64,000 bases of DNA, taken from the NCBI RefSeq assembly GCF_001858325.1, contig NZ_MBPP01000005.1, positions 4 through 64,003 on the forward strand. The letters run 5' to 3'. Numbering within the stretch: position 1 is the first letter of the stretch; each line of letters begins with the position of its first letter. A program made the translations under genes and the position numbers. This DNA is from Marinobacter sp. AC-23. GTDB taxonomy: Bacteria; Pseudomonadota; Gammaproteobacteria; Pseudomonadales; Oleiphilaceae. The notes beneath the pieces are model-generated. The model was not told where the DNA came from and did not search any database. It saw only the letters and a list, made by a program, of their open reading frames with translations. Shown here in pieces: positions 1 through 9,604 of the stretch.

Positions 1-75
1 GGAGAGGCAGCCTTTCAACTCCAGCACCAAAACCGCGATTAGCCACAACCCCACACAAACCCAAAAGGTCCCCAC

Positions 76-1257
76 ATGCCCAGCAAACCCCAAATCAAAA
101 TCCCCGCCACCTACATGCGTGGCGGCACCAGCAAAGGCGTATTCTTCCGCCTGAGCGACCTCCCAGAAAAAGCCCAAAGCCCCGGCCCAACGCGGGACAA
201 CATACTGCTGCGAGTCATCGGCAGCCCCGACCCCTACCAAAAGCAAACCGACGGCATGGGCGGCGCCACATCCAGCACCAGCAAAACCGTTATCCTGAGC
301 AAAAGCACTCAGCCAGATCACGATGTGGATTACCTGTTCGGGCAAGTCAGCATAGATAAACCCTTCGTAGACTGGAGCGGAAACTGCGGCAACCTCACCG
401 CCGCCGTGGGCGCCTTCGCCATCAACAGTGGTTATGTTCCACAAGACCGCATCCCGGAAAACGGCACGGCGGTTGTGCGCATCTGGCAAGCCAATATCCG
501 TAAAACCATCATCGCGAACGTGCCGATTACCAACGGTGAAGTTCAGGAAACCGGCGACTTCGAATTAGATGGCGTCACGTTCCCCGCTGCCGAAGTGCAG
601 GTGGAGTTCATGGACCCGGCAGACGGCGAAGGCTCTATGTTCCCAACGGGGAATCTCGTGGATGAACTGGAAGTGCCGGGTGTGGGCACCTTGAAAGCGA
701 CCATGATCAATGCCGGCATTCCTACAGTATTCATCAACGCAGAGGCAGTCGGTTATAACGGCACCGAGCTACAGGACGACATCAACAGCGATCCCAAGGC
801 CCTGGCGATGTTTGAAAGCATCCGTGCCCATGGCGCGGTAAAAATGGGGTTGATCCAGAACATTGAAGAAGCCGCCGCTAGGCAACACACGCCAAAAGTC
901 GCTTTCGTCGCGCCACCGGCAGGCTACACTGCATCCAGTGGCAAGAAAATTAACGCAAGCGATATTGATGTGCTGGTACGTGCGCTGTCTATGGGCAAGC
1001 TACACCACGCCATGATGGGTACCGCAGCAGTAGCGATTGCCACCGCAGCGGCCATTCCCGGAACGCTGGTGAACCTGGCGGCTGGCGGCGGTGACCGTAC
1101 TTCAGTCACCTTTGGTCATCCTTCCGGAACCCTGCAGGTGGGTGCAGAAGCAAAAGAAGTGAATGATCAGTGGACAGCCACCAAAGCCATTATGAGCCGA
1201 AGTGCACGCATACTGATGGAAGGTGGGTACGCATACCAGATGAGGCCTGAACCTTAA
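76..1257 (+). CDS. prpF: 2-methylaconitate cis-trans isomerase PrpF
   Basis: Acts in the methylcitrate cycle of propionate degradation: PrpF isomerises the 2-methylaconitate made by the AcnD dehydratase so that it can be rehydrated to 2-methylisocitrate. The 393-residue product has the usual family length and starts with the typical PATYMRGGTSKGVFF segment, followed by GMGGATSSTSK and the conserved WSGNCGNLTAAVG block of this diaminopimelate-epimerase-fold family. The C-terminal GHPSGTLQVGAE segment is also typical. A purine-rich AAAAGG lies just upstream of the ATG. The next gene is prpD, as in other prp clusters; an acnD gene would be expected just left of the window but only 75 bases are visible there and I cannot identify them. 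Confidence 0.93.
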   Translation: MPSKPQIKIPATYMRGGTSKGVFFRLSDLPEKAQSPGPTRDNILLRVIGSPDPYQKQTDGMGGATSSTSKTVILSKSTQPDHDVDYLFGQVSIDKPFVDWSGNCGNLTAAVGAFAINSGYVPQDRIPENGTAVVRIWQANIRKTIIANVPITNGEVQETGDFELDGVTFPAAEVQVEFMDPADGEGSMFPTGNLVDELEVPGVGTLKATMINAGIPTVFINAEAVGYNGTELQDDINSDPKALAMFESIRAHGAVKMGLIQNIEEAAARQHTPKVAFVAPPAGYTASSGKKINASDIDVLVRALSMGKLHHAMMGTAAVAIATAAAIPGTLVNLAAGGGDRTSVTFGHPSGTLQVGAEAKEVNDQWTATKAIMSRSARILMEGGYAYQMRPEP

Positions 1258-1296
1258 AATCCCATTTAAAACGTTAACCCCGAAAGGAGAATCAAG

Positions 1297-2780
1297 ATGT
1301 CTGCAACATTCGATCTCAACGAACGACCTGATTACGACGACGTTCTGCAGCGGATTGCAGACTACGTTCTGACGTATCGGGTGAAGAATAAAGAAGCCTG
1401 GAACACCGCCCGCCACTGCCTGATGGACACTCTTGGCTGCGGCCTGCTGGCATTGCGCTTCCCGGAATGCACCAAGCATCTGGGGCCGATTGTAGAGGGA
1501 ACGATGGTCCCCCATGGCGCCCGAGTGCCTGGCACGTCGTTTCGTCTTGACCCCGTGAAAGCGGCCTGGGACATCGGTTGTATCGTGCGTTGGCTCGATT
1601 ATAACGATACCTGGCTGGCGGCTGAGTGGGGGCACCCTTCGGATAATTTGGGAGGGATTCTGGCGGTGGCAGATCATTTGTCACAAAAGCGCGCTGCAGA
1701 AGGCAAGGAACCGCTCACCATGCGTACGGTTCTGGAAGCATGATCATGGCCCATGAAATCCAGGGCGTGCTGGCCTTGGAAAACTCCTTTAACCGAGTAG
1801 GGCTGGATCACGTTCTACTGGTAAAAGTTGCCTCCACAGCGGTTACTGCCAAGCTAATGGGCGCCACGCGCGAACAGTTGCTCTCGGCGCTCTCCCACGC
1901 CTGGGTCGATGGCCAAGCGCTGCGAACCTACCGCCATGCACCCAATGCCGGCTCCCGTAAATCCTGGGCCGCTGGTGATGCTACCTCCCGGGCCGTTCGC
2001 CTTGCCGATATTGCCATGCGCGGCGAAATGGGCATTCCCAGCGCGCTGACAGCCCCACAGTGGGGTTTCTACGACGTACTGTTCAGCAAAACCAATAAAG
2101 ACCAGACCGTGAAGCCGGAAGGTGAACGTCAGTTTTCTCTACCCCAAGAGTTCGGCTCCTACGTGATGGAGAACATACTGTTCAAGATTTCCTTCCCCGC
2201 GGAGTTTCATGCCCAAACCGCAGCTGAGGCGGCTGTAACGCTTCATCCGCAGGTGAAAGACCGGCTTGATGAGATCGACAAAATCGTGATCACCACTCAC
2301 GAATCAGCAATACGGATTATCTCCAAAGTGGGCAAACTGGCAAACGCGGCAGACCGCGACCACTGCCTGCAGTATATGGCGGCTGTGCCACTGATCTTCG
2401 GGCAGCTCAACGCCGAGCATTACGAAGACGACTTTCACGAGGCTCATCCCGAGATCGACACGCTCCGGGAAAAGATGGAAGTGGTTGAGGATGCACGCTA
2501 CACCCAGGAGTATCTGGAGGCAGACAAACGCTCCATCGCCAACGCCATTCAGGTGTTTTTCAAAGATGGCTCAAGCACCGAACAGGTTGCCGTGGAGTAC
2601 CCCATAGGCCACCACAGGCGCAGAAAAGAAGGCATTCCGCTGTTGGAGGACAAGTTCAGGGCGAATCTGGCAACCCGATTCCCCGTGCAACGCTGCCAGC
2701 AGATTGTAGATGTGTGCAGGGAACAAAAGGGGCTGGAGCAAACCCCGGTTCACGAGTTCGTGGAAATGTTCGTTATCTAA
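1297..2780 (+). CDS. prpD: 2-methylcitrate dehydratase PrpD, one-base frameshift
   Basis: PrpD dehydrates 2-methylcitrate to 2-methylaconitate in the cytoplasm. A clear AAAGGAG ribosome site precedes the ATG. Two frames, 1297-1743 and 1740-2780, together give about 494 residues, the normal PrpD length, and join without a gap: the first ends ...TVLEA and the second continues [20 protein letters not shown] as in E. coli PrpD. The break lies at 1738-1741, where GAAGC meets ATGATC; one missing base (for example GCC to GC) explains it. The resulting ATGA stop/start overlap looks like coupling but the two parts are one domain, so I read it as a frameshift. Both halves are otherwise well conserved ([21 protein letters not shown]-like [23 protein letters not shown]), which argues for a sequencing error or a very recent mutation. 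Confidence 0.88.
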
Positions 2781-2795
2781 ACCTGAAAATTGCTT

Positions 2796-3833
2796 TTATT
2801 TCCGGCCCGGCGACAAAGGTTTCACGTTGTCGGGCGCGCCTTTGCCTTCCCGACGGGTAGGCTTTGCATCCGGAGCAATTACGGCCAAACGGCTGTCAAT
2901 CCGCTCCAGCGCTTCTGCCATCCGCAACAGCGCGCTTGCCACGCCCGCTAAATCACCTGTGTTCTGTCCGCTTTGCTCGGGGGCAGTATTTTGTTTTCTC
3001 AGTTCTGTTGGTCGCTGCGCCGCTTCAGGCCGAGCATCTCCCAGTATATCTTTGCGAATGGCTTTCAGATCGTGAGGGTCGATAAACGGCCGATCTTCGG
3101 CATAGGCGCACATCATCATGCCGTCGCACAGTTTGTTTACCAGCCGTGGGATGCCCTTGCTTAGCTTGTGTATCTCCCGAACGGTGTCGCCGTCAAAAAG
3201 CTTGTTTCCACCGTGGCCAGAGACCAGTAGCCGGTAGTCGACATATTCTGCGGTTTCGGCATAGGTGAGCCCTTCCAGGTGGAAGAACAGCTTTACCCGT
3301 TGAGCAAGCTGAGGGATATCCAGAACAGCCTGTTTCAGTTCTGGTTGGCCAAGCAGGATAACCCGCATTGAAGGTCCGCCCATGCTTTCCATGCCCGCCA
3401 ACATACGGACGTCTTCAAGGTTTTCGCGGGTGAGATTCTGGGCTTCGTCAATGGTCAGCACCACCGGAGTACCCGCAGTGGCCATTTTTTCGAGGTAGTC
3501 CGTAATCTGGAACAGCATGGCTACCTTGCTGTCATCCTCCACCTTCATTCCCGCCTTGCGAAGAATCAGGCCGAACAAATCCCTGGATTCCAGGTTGGTG
3601 TAGGCGATGTTGAGCAGCTTCAAGTTGCCCTCAAGGTTGCGGATGGTCTTTTTAAGCAACGTTGTCTTGCCCGAACCAATCTCACCGCTGATAACCACAA
3701 ATCCTTCAGAGCTCCAGATTGCCGAAGACATGTATACGTAAGCCCGGGAATGCTGCTGGCTCATGTAAATAAAATCGTCTTCCGGCGTAATGCGAAAGGG
3801 ATGTCTGTGGAGACCGAAAAATTCCAAATACAT
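2796..3833 (-). CDS. XrtA/PEP-CTERM system-associated AAA ATPase
   Basis: A 345-residue AAA-type ATPase of the ExeA/GspA-like family that accompanies XrtA exopolysaccharide loci. It begins with the family signature YLEFFGLHRHPFRITPE, has a Walker A at residues 50-57 (GEIGSGKT) and a Walker B around residue 120 (VVLTIDEAQNL), followed by the LLGQPEL sensor region. The C-terminal ~80 residues are basic and low in complexity. It follows the deacetylase gene on the same strand by about 20 bases, so the two are probably cotranscribed, divergently from the main operon. The family is thought to energise some step of secretion or assembly; the exact role is not known. It converges with prpD, leaving only 15 bases between stop codons. 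Confidence 0.88.
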   Translation of the reverse strand: MYLEFFGLHRHPFRITPEDDFIYMSQQHSRAYVYMSSAIWSSEGFVVISGEIGSGKTTLLKKTIRNLEGNLKLLNIAYTNLESRDLFGLILRKAGMKVEDDSKVAMLFQITDYLEKMATAGTPVVLTIDEAQNLTRENLEDVRMLAGMESMGGPSMRVILLGQPELKQAVLDIPQLAQRVKLFFHLEGLTYAETAEYVDYRLLVSGHGGNKLFDGDTVREIHKLSKGIPRLVNKLCDGMMMCAYAEDRPFIDPHDLKAIRKDILGDARPEAAQRPTELRKQNTAPEQSGQNTGDLAGVASALLRMAEALERIDSRLAVIAPDAKPTRREGKGAPDNVKPLSPGRK

Positions 3834-3853
3834 ATTCGCGTCCTGTCCCTGAA

Positions 3854-4735
3854 TCAGGCGAGGCGGATCAACTGATCGCTGCGCAGCAGGGTTTTGTCTG
3901 GTTCATAGGCATTATAGCTTTCGCTTACGGTTCCAAACCTGAAATCCCCGAGCAAGCGTTCGAGGCGACCGTAACACTGGTCTAGATTGGTGTAGTGACG
4001 GAAGCGGGAAAACCAGCTTGCGTTATTGTAGCGCGGCTGCTCGGGATCTATTTCCCAAGGGTGCAGGTAAAACATCTGCGGCCGGGCCCCAAAGCCCGAG
4101 GCATTGCGAAACAGGTGCCGAAATACCGGGTACGGGAACTGGCGAAAATACCCGCCCCCGGCTGCCGGTATTGAAAGCCCCATAATCTTAGCCGTTGTTA
4201 GAGGAAATTCACGAATAATGGCGCCGCTGGCGGTTTCGATGGAGTAGGGCGCAGAAGGTGAATTGGGTATGCCGTAGTTGTCATGCCGAATCGGGAAAAT
4301 GCTCGAATCCCAAGTAAAGCCCACGTCACTCAGAATATCCAGCGCCCAAAGGGAATCTCGGGTTATGGAGTAGCTGGCCGCTCGGTAACCTTCTATGGCT
4401 TTGCCAGTAATATCTTCGAGCAACGCCTTGGAGCGAATGGTTTCTTCCCGGAACACATCCTGAGATTGATTATAAATCAGCTGATGGCTGTAACCGTGAG
4501 AGGCAATTTCATGTCCGTGGTCCGATAACTTACGAATCAGCGCAGGAAACCTGTCAGCAACCCAGCCCAGCACAAAGAACGTCGCTTTCACCTCATGTTT
4601 TTCAAACAGAGATAACAAACGCTCTGTGTTCTGTTCAACGCGCGACGGCAACGAGTCCCATTGGTCAGGGCGGATTACCCCGGAAAGAGCTGCAACGTGA
4701 AAGTAGTCTTCTACGTCTATACTCATGGCATGCAA
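3854..4735 (-). CDS. XrtA-associated polysaccharide deacetylase
   Basis: NodB-type carbohydrate esterase 4 family enzyme, of the subfamily found in PEP-CTERM loci. The metal and catalytic motifs are visible: SIDVEDYF near the N terminus, HGHEIASHGYSHQ around residue 95, then YRAASYSIT. It should remove N-acetyl groups from the exopolysaccharide. No signal peptide is evident. The start is uncertain. A TTG at 4735 gives MHAMSID; an ATG at 4726 gives MSIDVED. A better ribosome site (AAGGAGAG, 4768-4775) serves an ATG at 4764 that is one base out of frame because of a seven-C tract (4736-4742); relatives usually carry a short extension here, so the real start may be 4764. Confidence 0.85.
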   Translation of the reverse strand: MHAMSIDVEDYFHVAALSGVIRPDQWDSLPSRVEQNTERLLSLFEKHEVKATFFVLGWVADRFPALIRKLSDHGHEIASHGYSHQLIYNQSQDVFREETIRSKALLEDITGKAIEGYRAASYSITRDSLWALDILSDVGFTWDSSIFPIRHDNYGIPNSPSAPYSIETASGAIIREFPLTTAKIMGLSIPAAGGGYFRQFPYPVFRHLFRNASGFGARPQMFYLHPWEIDPEQPRYNNASWFSRFRHYTNLDQCYGRLERLLGDFRFGTVSESYNAYEPDKTLLRSDQLIRLA

Positions 4736-4763
4736 GGGGGGGATCTATCCGGGCTAGCTGGCA

Positions 4764-4775
4764 TGGGCTCTCCTT
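4764..4775 (-). promoter_or_regulatory. strong ribosome site and out-of-frame ATG before the deacetylase
   Basis: On the minus strand AAGGAGAG (4768-4775) is followed five bases later by an ATG at 4764. That frame reads 13 codons and stops at TGA (4725-4723), which overlaps the in-frame ATG of the deacetylase at 4726. One more C in the seven-C run at 4736-4742 would fuse the two frames. It is either a short leader peptide coupled to the deacetylase, or the true start made unreadable by a one-base loss. Confidence 0.5.
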
Positions 4776-4861
4776 CCCAATGATACCGATGGCCAGATTT
4801 TCACCTACTGACCGTGCAAATACAATTCTTGATGCTGGCAATTATGGGTCACCAAGAAAAA

Positions 4862-4880
4862 CAATGTAAAACTATGTTAC
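4862..4880 (-). promoter_or_regulatory. candidate PrsR-type upstream element in the divergent intergenic region
   Basis: The minus strand reads GTAACATAGTTTTACATTG. This matches, at most positions, 19-bp sequences at 27155-27173 and 47017-47035, each upstream of a secreted-protein gene in this locus. It lies in the 290-bp AT-rich gap between the deacetylase (minus) and the exopolysaccharide operon (plus), so it could serve either direction. I did not find a convincing -24/-12 sequence in this gap. Assignment to PrsR is inference from the local two-component system. Confidence 0.45.
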
Positions 4881-5025
4881 CTAAAGATACAATATGTTGT
4901 GATTACATCTTGGTCAGAGCAAAATGGGCTATAAGATAAAAAAGGAACCGGCGGTAAGGGGTCGCTCTCAGTCCTGCTGAGCGTGCACTGCCGGAGAATC
5001 TGATGTAGGTCTGCCACTAGCTGTT

Positions 5026-6456
5026 GTGCAGGCGACAAGGAAGTTCGGCGTGTCGTATATACGTTTTAGAAAACACTATCTTCACATTCCGTATCTGGTG
5101 CTTGCTGCACTGGAATTTGTCGTGCTGTATGCAATTTTCACGTTTCTTGGGCTGTTGCTGTCGATTGCAGGCGTGGGTTATCCCTCTGTGGAGACAGACA
5201 TCTTGTCAGCCAGTCTCTTCGCGTTGGTTTTAAGTTGTGGAACCCTTGCCATGGGCGGCTATCTCGCTATGGTTCGTGAGAACGTGTCCGCACTATTTTT
5301 CCGCACCTTGGTCGCTTACTGCTTTGTGGGTGGCATTGGGCTTAAATTGCTCTATGTGATCCTGCCATCGGCAGACCCAGGCAGCACAAATTTGTTCTGG
5401 GCCGTTATTCTCGCGTCCTTCATCGTGATTCTTCTGCGGCTTACCTTTCTCCGAATTGTCGATTCAGAAACGCTCGTGCGCCGAGTCGTGATTTTTGGTG
5501 CGGGCGATTTCGCCGCTAACCTACTCGATGAATATGAGCGCAACATGCGCGCTCTGGGCGTACGTATCATTGGTTGCATCTCAGAAAGCCCGACCAGCAC
5601 TGTGGGCGCCGATAATCTGCTACCCACACCCTACGACTTTTATCAGTTTTGCCGGCAAAACCGGGTGTCAGAAATTGTTGTCGCACAGCAAGAGCGCCGT
5701 CGTAACGAAGGCAGCTGGCTGCCGGTGCCAGATTTGATGGAGTGCAAACTTCGCGGTATCGCCATAACCAACGGCATCGATTTTTATGAGCGCGAACTGA
5801 AAAAAGCCAAACTGGATATGGTGCACCCCTCCTGGATTGTGTTTTCCGAAGGTTTTAAGGCCTCAAAAACCCGCGATTTTGCCAAACGCGTACTGGATCT
5901 GCTAATTAGCCTTTCGCTGCTGGTCGTTATGTTGCCGTTCATTATCTTTACGGCCGTTGCCGTTTTTGTTGAAACGGGGCGCCCCGTGCTGTATAGCCAA
6001 ACCCGCATCGGAATGCTGGGTAAGGAGTTTCGTATCTACAAGTTCCGCAGCATGAGACAAGATGCAGAGAAAGACGGCAAAGCACGCTGGGCCTCTGCCA
6101 ACGACAACCGGGTCACACGAGTGGGTGCTTTTATACGCAACACCCGGCTGGATGAATTGCCGCAGATCTACAATGTAATCAAAGGCGAAATGAGCATTGT
6201 GGGGCCGCGTCCCGAAAGGCCAGAGTTTGTCTCAGAGCTAAAAGAAAAGATTCCGTTTTACGATACCCGGCACTACGTAAAGCCTGGATTAATGGGCTGG
6301 GCACAACTTAAATACCCTTATGGTGCATCTGTTGAGGATGCCCGGGGCAAGCTGGAGTACGATCTTTATTACTCCAAAAATTACAGCCTTTTGATGGATT
6401 TTCTGATCATGATCCAAACCGTGGAAGTGATTCTCCTGGGCAAAGGCGTTCGGTAA
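5026..6456 (+). CDS. XrtA-associated undecaprenyl-phosphate sugar transferase (EpsB-like)
   Basis: Initiating sugar-1-phosphate transferase that loads the first sugar on the undecaprenyl carrier. The 476-residue protein has four or five N-terminal membrane segments (residues ~20-145), a central nucleotide-binding-like domain (RRVVIFGAGDFAANLLDEY), another membrane helix near residue 290 and a C-terminal bacterial sugar transferase domain with the hallmark KFRSMRQDAE, TRLDELPQIYNV and GEMSIVGPRPERPEF motifs. The start is a GTG without a strong ribosome site; a good GGAG lies farther upstream and is followed at 5003 by a bare ATG-TAG start-stop pair. This is the first gene of the long plus-strand operon. 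Confidence 0.92.
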   Translation: MQATRKFGVSYIRFRKHYLHIPYLVLAALEFVVLYAIFTFLGLLLSIAGVGYPSVETDILSASLFALVLSCGTLAMGGYLAMVRENVSALFFRTLVAYCFVGGIGLKLLYVILPSADPGSTNLFWAVILASFIVILLRLTFLRIVDSETLVRRVVIFGAGDFAANLLDEYERNMRALGVRIIGCISESPTSTVGADNLLPTPYDFYQFCRQNRVSEIVVAQQERRRNEGSWLPVPDLMECKLRGIAITNGIDFYERELKKAKLDMVHPSWIVFSEGFKASKTRDFAKRVLDLLISLSLLVVMLPFIIFTAVAVFVETGRPVLYSQTRIGMLGKEFRIYKFRSMRQDAEKDGKARWASANDNRVTRVGAFIRNTRLDELPQIYNVIKGEMSIVGPRPERPEFVSELKEKIPFYDTRHYVKPGLMGWAQLKYPYGASVEDARGKLEYDLYYSKNYSLLMDFLIMIQTVEVILLGKGVR

Positions 6457-6505
6457 TTATTCCGTCACACAGAAATATGGAACAACAAAGGGTTGGAGGG
6501 CGTTT

Positions 6506-7144
6506 ATGACTACTATCACATTTGTGCGGGCTGGTTTGGTTGCAATTTTGGGCCTGCTTATAACGGCATGCACTGGTCTGCCATCATCATCAGAAATGCC
6601 ACCGGCATCTGATCTTGAGCCGGAGCCTTATGAGATTGGGGTAGGGGATACGGTTTCCATTCACGTATGGCGCAACCCAGAACTGGGTCAGTCCATCGTG
6701 GTTCGCCCGGACGGCTTTATCTCGATGCCTTTGATGGGTGATGTAAAAGCCGAAGGCAAAAAGCCAGAAGTGTTGGCGTCTGAAATTAGTACTACGCTTG
6801 GCGAGTTCATCCGTACGCCAGAAGTAACGGTGATGGTCACTAACCCGCTCAGTAAAGAATTTCGTAACCGGATTCGCGTTACGGGTCAGGTAGCTTCGCC
6901 GCAATCTGTTGCCTTCCAGCCAGGCATGACTGTGCTAGACGTTGTGCTGATGGCCGGTGGCATTACCGACTTTGCTGCCGACAGTCGAGCGGTTTTGCAT
7001 CGCCAAATAAACGGCGAATATCAAAGCTTTGGGTTGGATCTTGAGGCCATTCTTATAGATGGCGACATGCGAACAAACCACGCTCTGCAGCCGGGCGACG
7101 TAATCAGCGTGCCCCGCAAACAACTCTTCCGGGGCGAGCTCTGA
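6506..7144 (+). CDS. polysaccharide export lipoprotein (Wza-like, XrtA-associated)
   Basis: Outer-membrane polysaccharide export protein. It has a lipoprotein signal with lipobox ITAC (Cys22), then the poly-export domain starting YEIGVGDTVSIHVWRNPEL and a SLBB-like segment (RIRVTGQVASPQSVAF...VLDVVLMAGGITDFA). At 212 residues it is the short form typical of PEP-CTERM loci. The stop codon overlaps the start of the chain-length gene at 7144, which shows tight coupling of the export pair. A GGTTGGAGGG ribosome site lies 5' of the ATG. Confidence 0.92.
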   Translation: MTTITFVRAGLVAILGLLITACTGLPSSSEMPPASDLEPEPYEIGVGDTVSIHVWRNPELGQSIVVRPDGFISMPLMGDVKAEGKKPEVLASEISTTLGEFIRTPEVTVMVTNPLSKEFRNRIRVTGQVASPQSVAFQPGMTVLDVVLMAGGITDFAADSRAVLHRQINGEYQSFGLDLEAILIDGDMRTNHALQPGDVISVPRKQLFRGEL

Positions 7145-8726
7145 TGGATATACAGTTCATTCTCGATACCCTTCGTGCGGTGAAGCTTGAGCTTTATCGG
7201 CACAGGCTTGCAGCGGTCATCATATTCATGACCGTGACGGCAGGGGTTTTGACGCTGGGCTATGTAACACCGAAGAGCTATACCTCTCACGCTGTTTTGT
7301 ACGCAGACCAGTCCAACATTCTTCAGCCGCTGCTTCGGGGTAAAGCTGAGTTGACTCAGCTGGATCGCATCAACGAAGCCCGGGAGATGATGCAAAGCCG
7401 TTCTTTTCTGGAACAGATCGCTCTGGATACCGGGCTGATCACAGGCGGTGAAACGGATGCTCTCCGTAACGCAAAGATCAGCAGCCTACGCAAACAAGTT
7501 GGCATTCGCGTGTCCAACCGAAATTTTCTGGAACTAAATTACACCAGTGGAAGCCCAGGCGAGTCTTTTCAGGTTCTCAGTGCGGTGCTGAATCGCTTTA
7601 TCGAACGTACCGTTCGTAAAAAGCGTTCTGAGAGCCAAGGGGCGTTTGAGTTTATTGATTCTCAGGTTAAATCTTACCAACGCCAGCTTGAAGATGCTGA
7701 TGAGCGGCTGAAAGAGTTCAAATCTGCCAACCAGGACGGCACTGAAAGCAGTGTGCTGGCCAGAATCGAAAACCTGCGCCGGGATATCGAAAACCTCAAA
7801 CTGGAGATTCAGCAAACCGACTCAGAAGTTATACTTACCCGCCGCCAACTCAATAACGAACAGCCGGTACGCCGCATTACTGTAGACCCAGGCAAGTCTT
7901 CTGCAGAGCGTAGGCTGGTCGCCATGCACCAAGAACTTGATTCGCTGCTGTTGCGTTATCACGAGCGTCATCCAGATGTTGTCAGTGTTCAGGGTCAGAT
8001 CGCCGACCTTAAAACACGCGTTTCCACACAAACCGACGATGATCGTGACGGTGGCGTTACTGAGGTTATGGAAAACCCGGTTTACGAAAACCTTAAAATC
8101 CAACTGTCCGACATGACCACACGGCTAACCGTGCAAAAAAACCGTTTGGCATCGCTGGAAAGGCTTCTTGAGGAATCGTTCGAACGCTCCCAGCGAGTGG
8201 CAGAGAACCAGGCACAGTTTTCAGAGCTTACGCGGGATTACGACGTTACCCGTGGCGTATACGAAGACATGCTTCAACGCCGGGAAAGAGCGCGGTTGTC
8301 TATGACCCTCGACGTTCAGGGAGAGGGCGTAAGTTACAAAATCCAAGAGCCGGCAACCTACCCTACCCAATGGGACGGCCTTCAGCTTTACCAAGTTGGC
8401 CTTGCAGGCCCTTTCCTGGGCAGTGCATGGTGCTGGGCTTGCTGGTTATGCTGGTTATGTTTGATCAGCGTGTGCGCTCGCCCCGAGCACTGCAACTGGC
8501 ACTGCCGGAAAGCATTCCTGTGCTGACGACCATTCCTCATTACCGCAGTACCTGGAAGGATCGCTTGCTGCGCAAGAATGTTCTCTCAATACTGATCGTA
8601 CTGGTGATTTTCATGACTGCTTATCTCGCCGTTTTGATCTTCAGTGTAATCGGCATTACCCCGGAACAATTGATTAATAAAGCCAGCGAATTAACCGGAC
8701 TAGGGCTTGGAAGTGGGAGCAATTGA
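7144..8726 (+). CDS. XrtA-associated chain-length determinant (Wzc/GumC-like), frameshifted
   Basis: Inner-membrane polysaccharide copolymerase that sets chain length. It shows an N-terminal membrane helix (~residues 22-40), a Wzz domain, a long periplasmic coiled coil (residues ~165-380) and the PxxP-like end PATYPTQWDGLQLYQ before a second membrane helix. The open frame breaks at 8426/8427 (AGTGC-ATGG): after FLGSA the reading shifts and ends at 8526, whereas the next frame continues MVLGLLVMLVMFDQRVRSPR to 8726. One missing base restores about 527 residues, the normal family length. The corrected stop TGA overlaps the ATG of the next gene at 8726, as expected in this operon. There is no kinase domain; that function would lie in the following gene. 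Confidence 0.86.
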
Positions 8727-9600
8727 TGGACGACAATAAACTCTACAATGCACTTCTGAAAAGCCAGGATGAGCGTCGCCAGTTGAAACATGACCGGGGA
8801 GAAGCAAAGGCTGAAGACGGCTTTCGTACAGAGCGCCCTTATGCAGGTTCCGATCGAGGCGCGCCGAAAAACAGTCGTGTGGAGACAAATCACAGCGAAA
8901 CCCCGCCCACACTTTATGATCCGTCAACGTCTCTGGCGCTTATCGGCAATCCAACCCCGTGGAGCGTGAACAGCTACGCGAGCGCAAAATAATATACTCC
9001 GGTATGCCCGACAAAGAAGTGATGGACGCCTACCGGGAGCTGCGCATACAACTTCGCAACCGAGCCGGAGACGGCAACTTTACGGTTATGTTCAGTAGCC
9101 TCGGTAATGGTCCTGGCGGGCTCTTAACGGCATTCAACCTGGCAGCTGCTTTCGGGCTGGATTCCCACACCTCTGCGTTGCTTGTAGATTGCGACCCCTA
9201 CAGCAATGAATTGAAAGGCCTGGTCTCATGCCCTATGGGCGCCGGCGTTACGGACTTTGTTGGCCACAGTTCAATGACCATCAAATCCATTTTATATCCC
9301 AGTGGTGTTGAACGCCTTACGGTTATTCCTGCGGGTACCCAGGCCTCGTCTGCGGTTGAGTTGTTTTCTGCAGTACGCATGCGCGAATTGATTGCGGAGC
9401 TGAAGTCTCGTTACCCGGATCGCTGCATCGTGCTGAATGCGCCGCCCTTCCGGGAAAGTACCGAAGCACGAATTCTTGAGCGTTTTGCCGATCAGATTGT
9501 CTTTGGTGTTCCTTTCGGAGAAGTCACCGGGGAAATCATTGCAGATTCCGTGGATGCCCTCGGGTCCGATAAATTCTCCGGCCTGATTTTTCAGGAGTAG
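8726..9600 (+). CDS. degenerate tyrosine-autokinase-like protein (CpsD/CapB relative), frameshifted
   Basis: In XrtA operons this position holds a BY-kinase that partners the chain-length protein. The product has a charged N-terminal linker and a P-loop-type domain (EVMDAYRELRIQL, then FTVMFSSLGNGPGGLLTAFNL and ALLVDCDPYSNELKGL). The Walker A position reads GNGPGGL and lacks the lysine-threonine of GKT, while the Walker A' aspartates (LLVDCD) remain, so kinase activity is doubtful. No tyrosine-rich tail is present; the protein ends GLIFQE. The frame is broken at the CCCC run 8955-8958 (IGNPTP / VEREQLRERK); one extra C joins both parts to about 291 residues. Alternative reading: a scaffold that only regulates assembly. 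Confidence 0.75.
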
Positions 9601-9604
9601 CCCT

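Noticed and set aside
1..75. End of acnD upstream of prpF
   Set aside because: One frame stops at 42, but its residues do not look like an AcnD C terminus, so I leave it unassigned.
1102..1677. Minus-strand open frame opposite prpF and prpD
   Set aside because: No family signal; it is antisense to two conserved genes and reflects their codon bias.
1740..2780. Second prpD frame as a separate gene coupled by an ATGA overlap
   Set aside because: It starts inside a conserved PrpD segment and lacks the N-terminal domain; the two parts add up to one normal PrpD.
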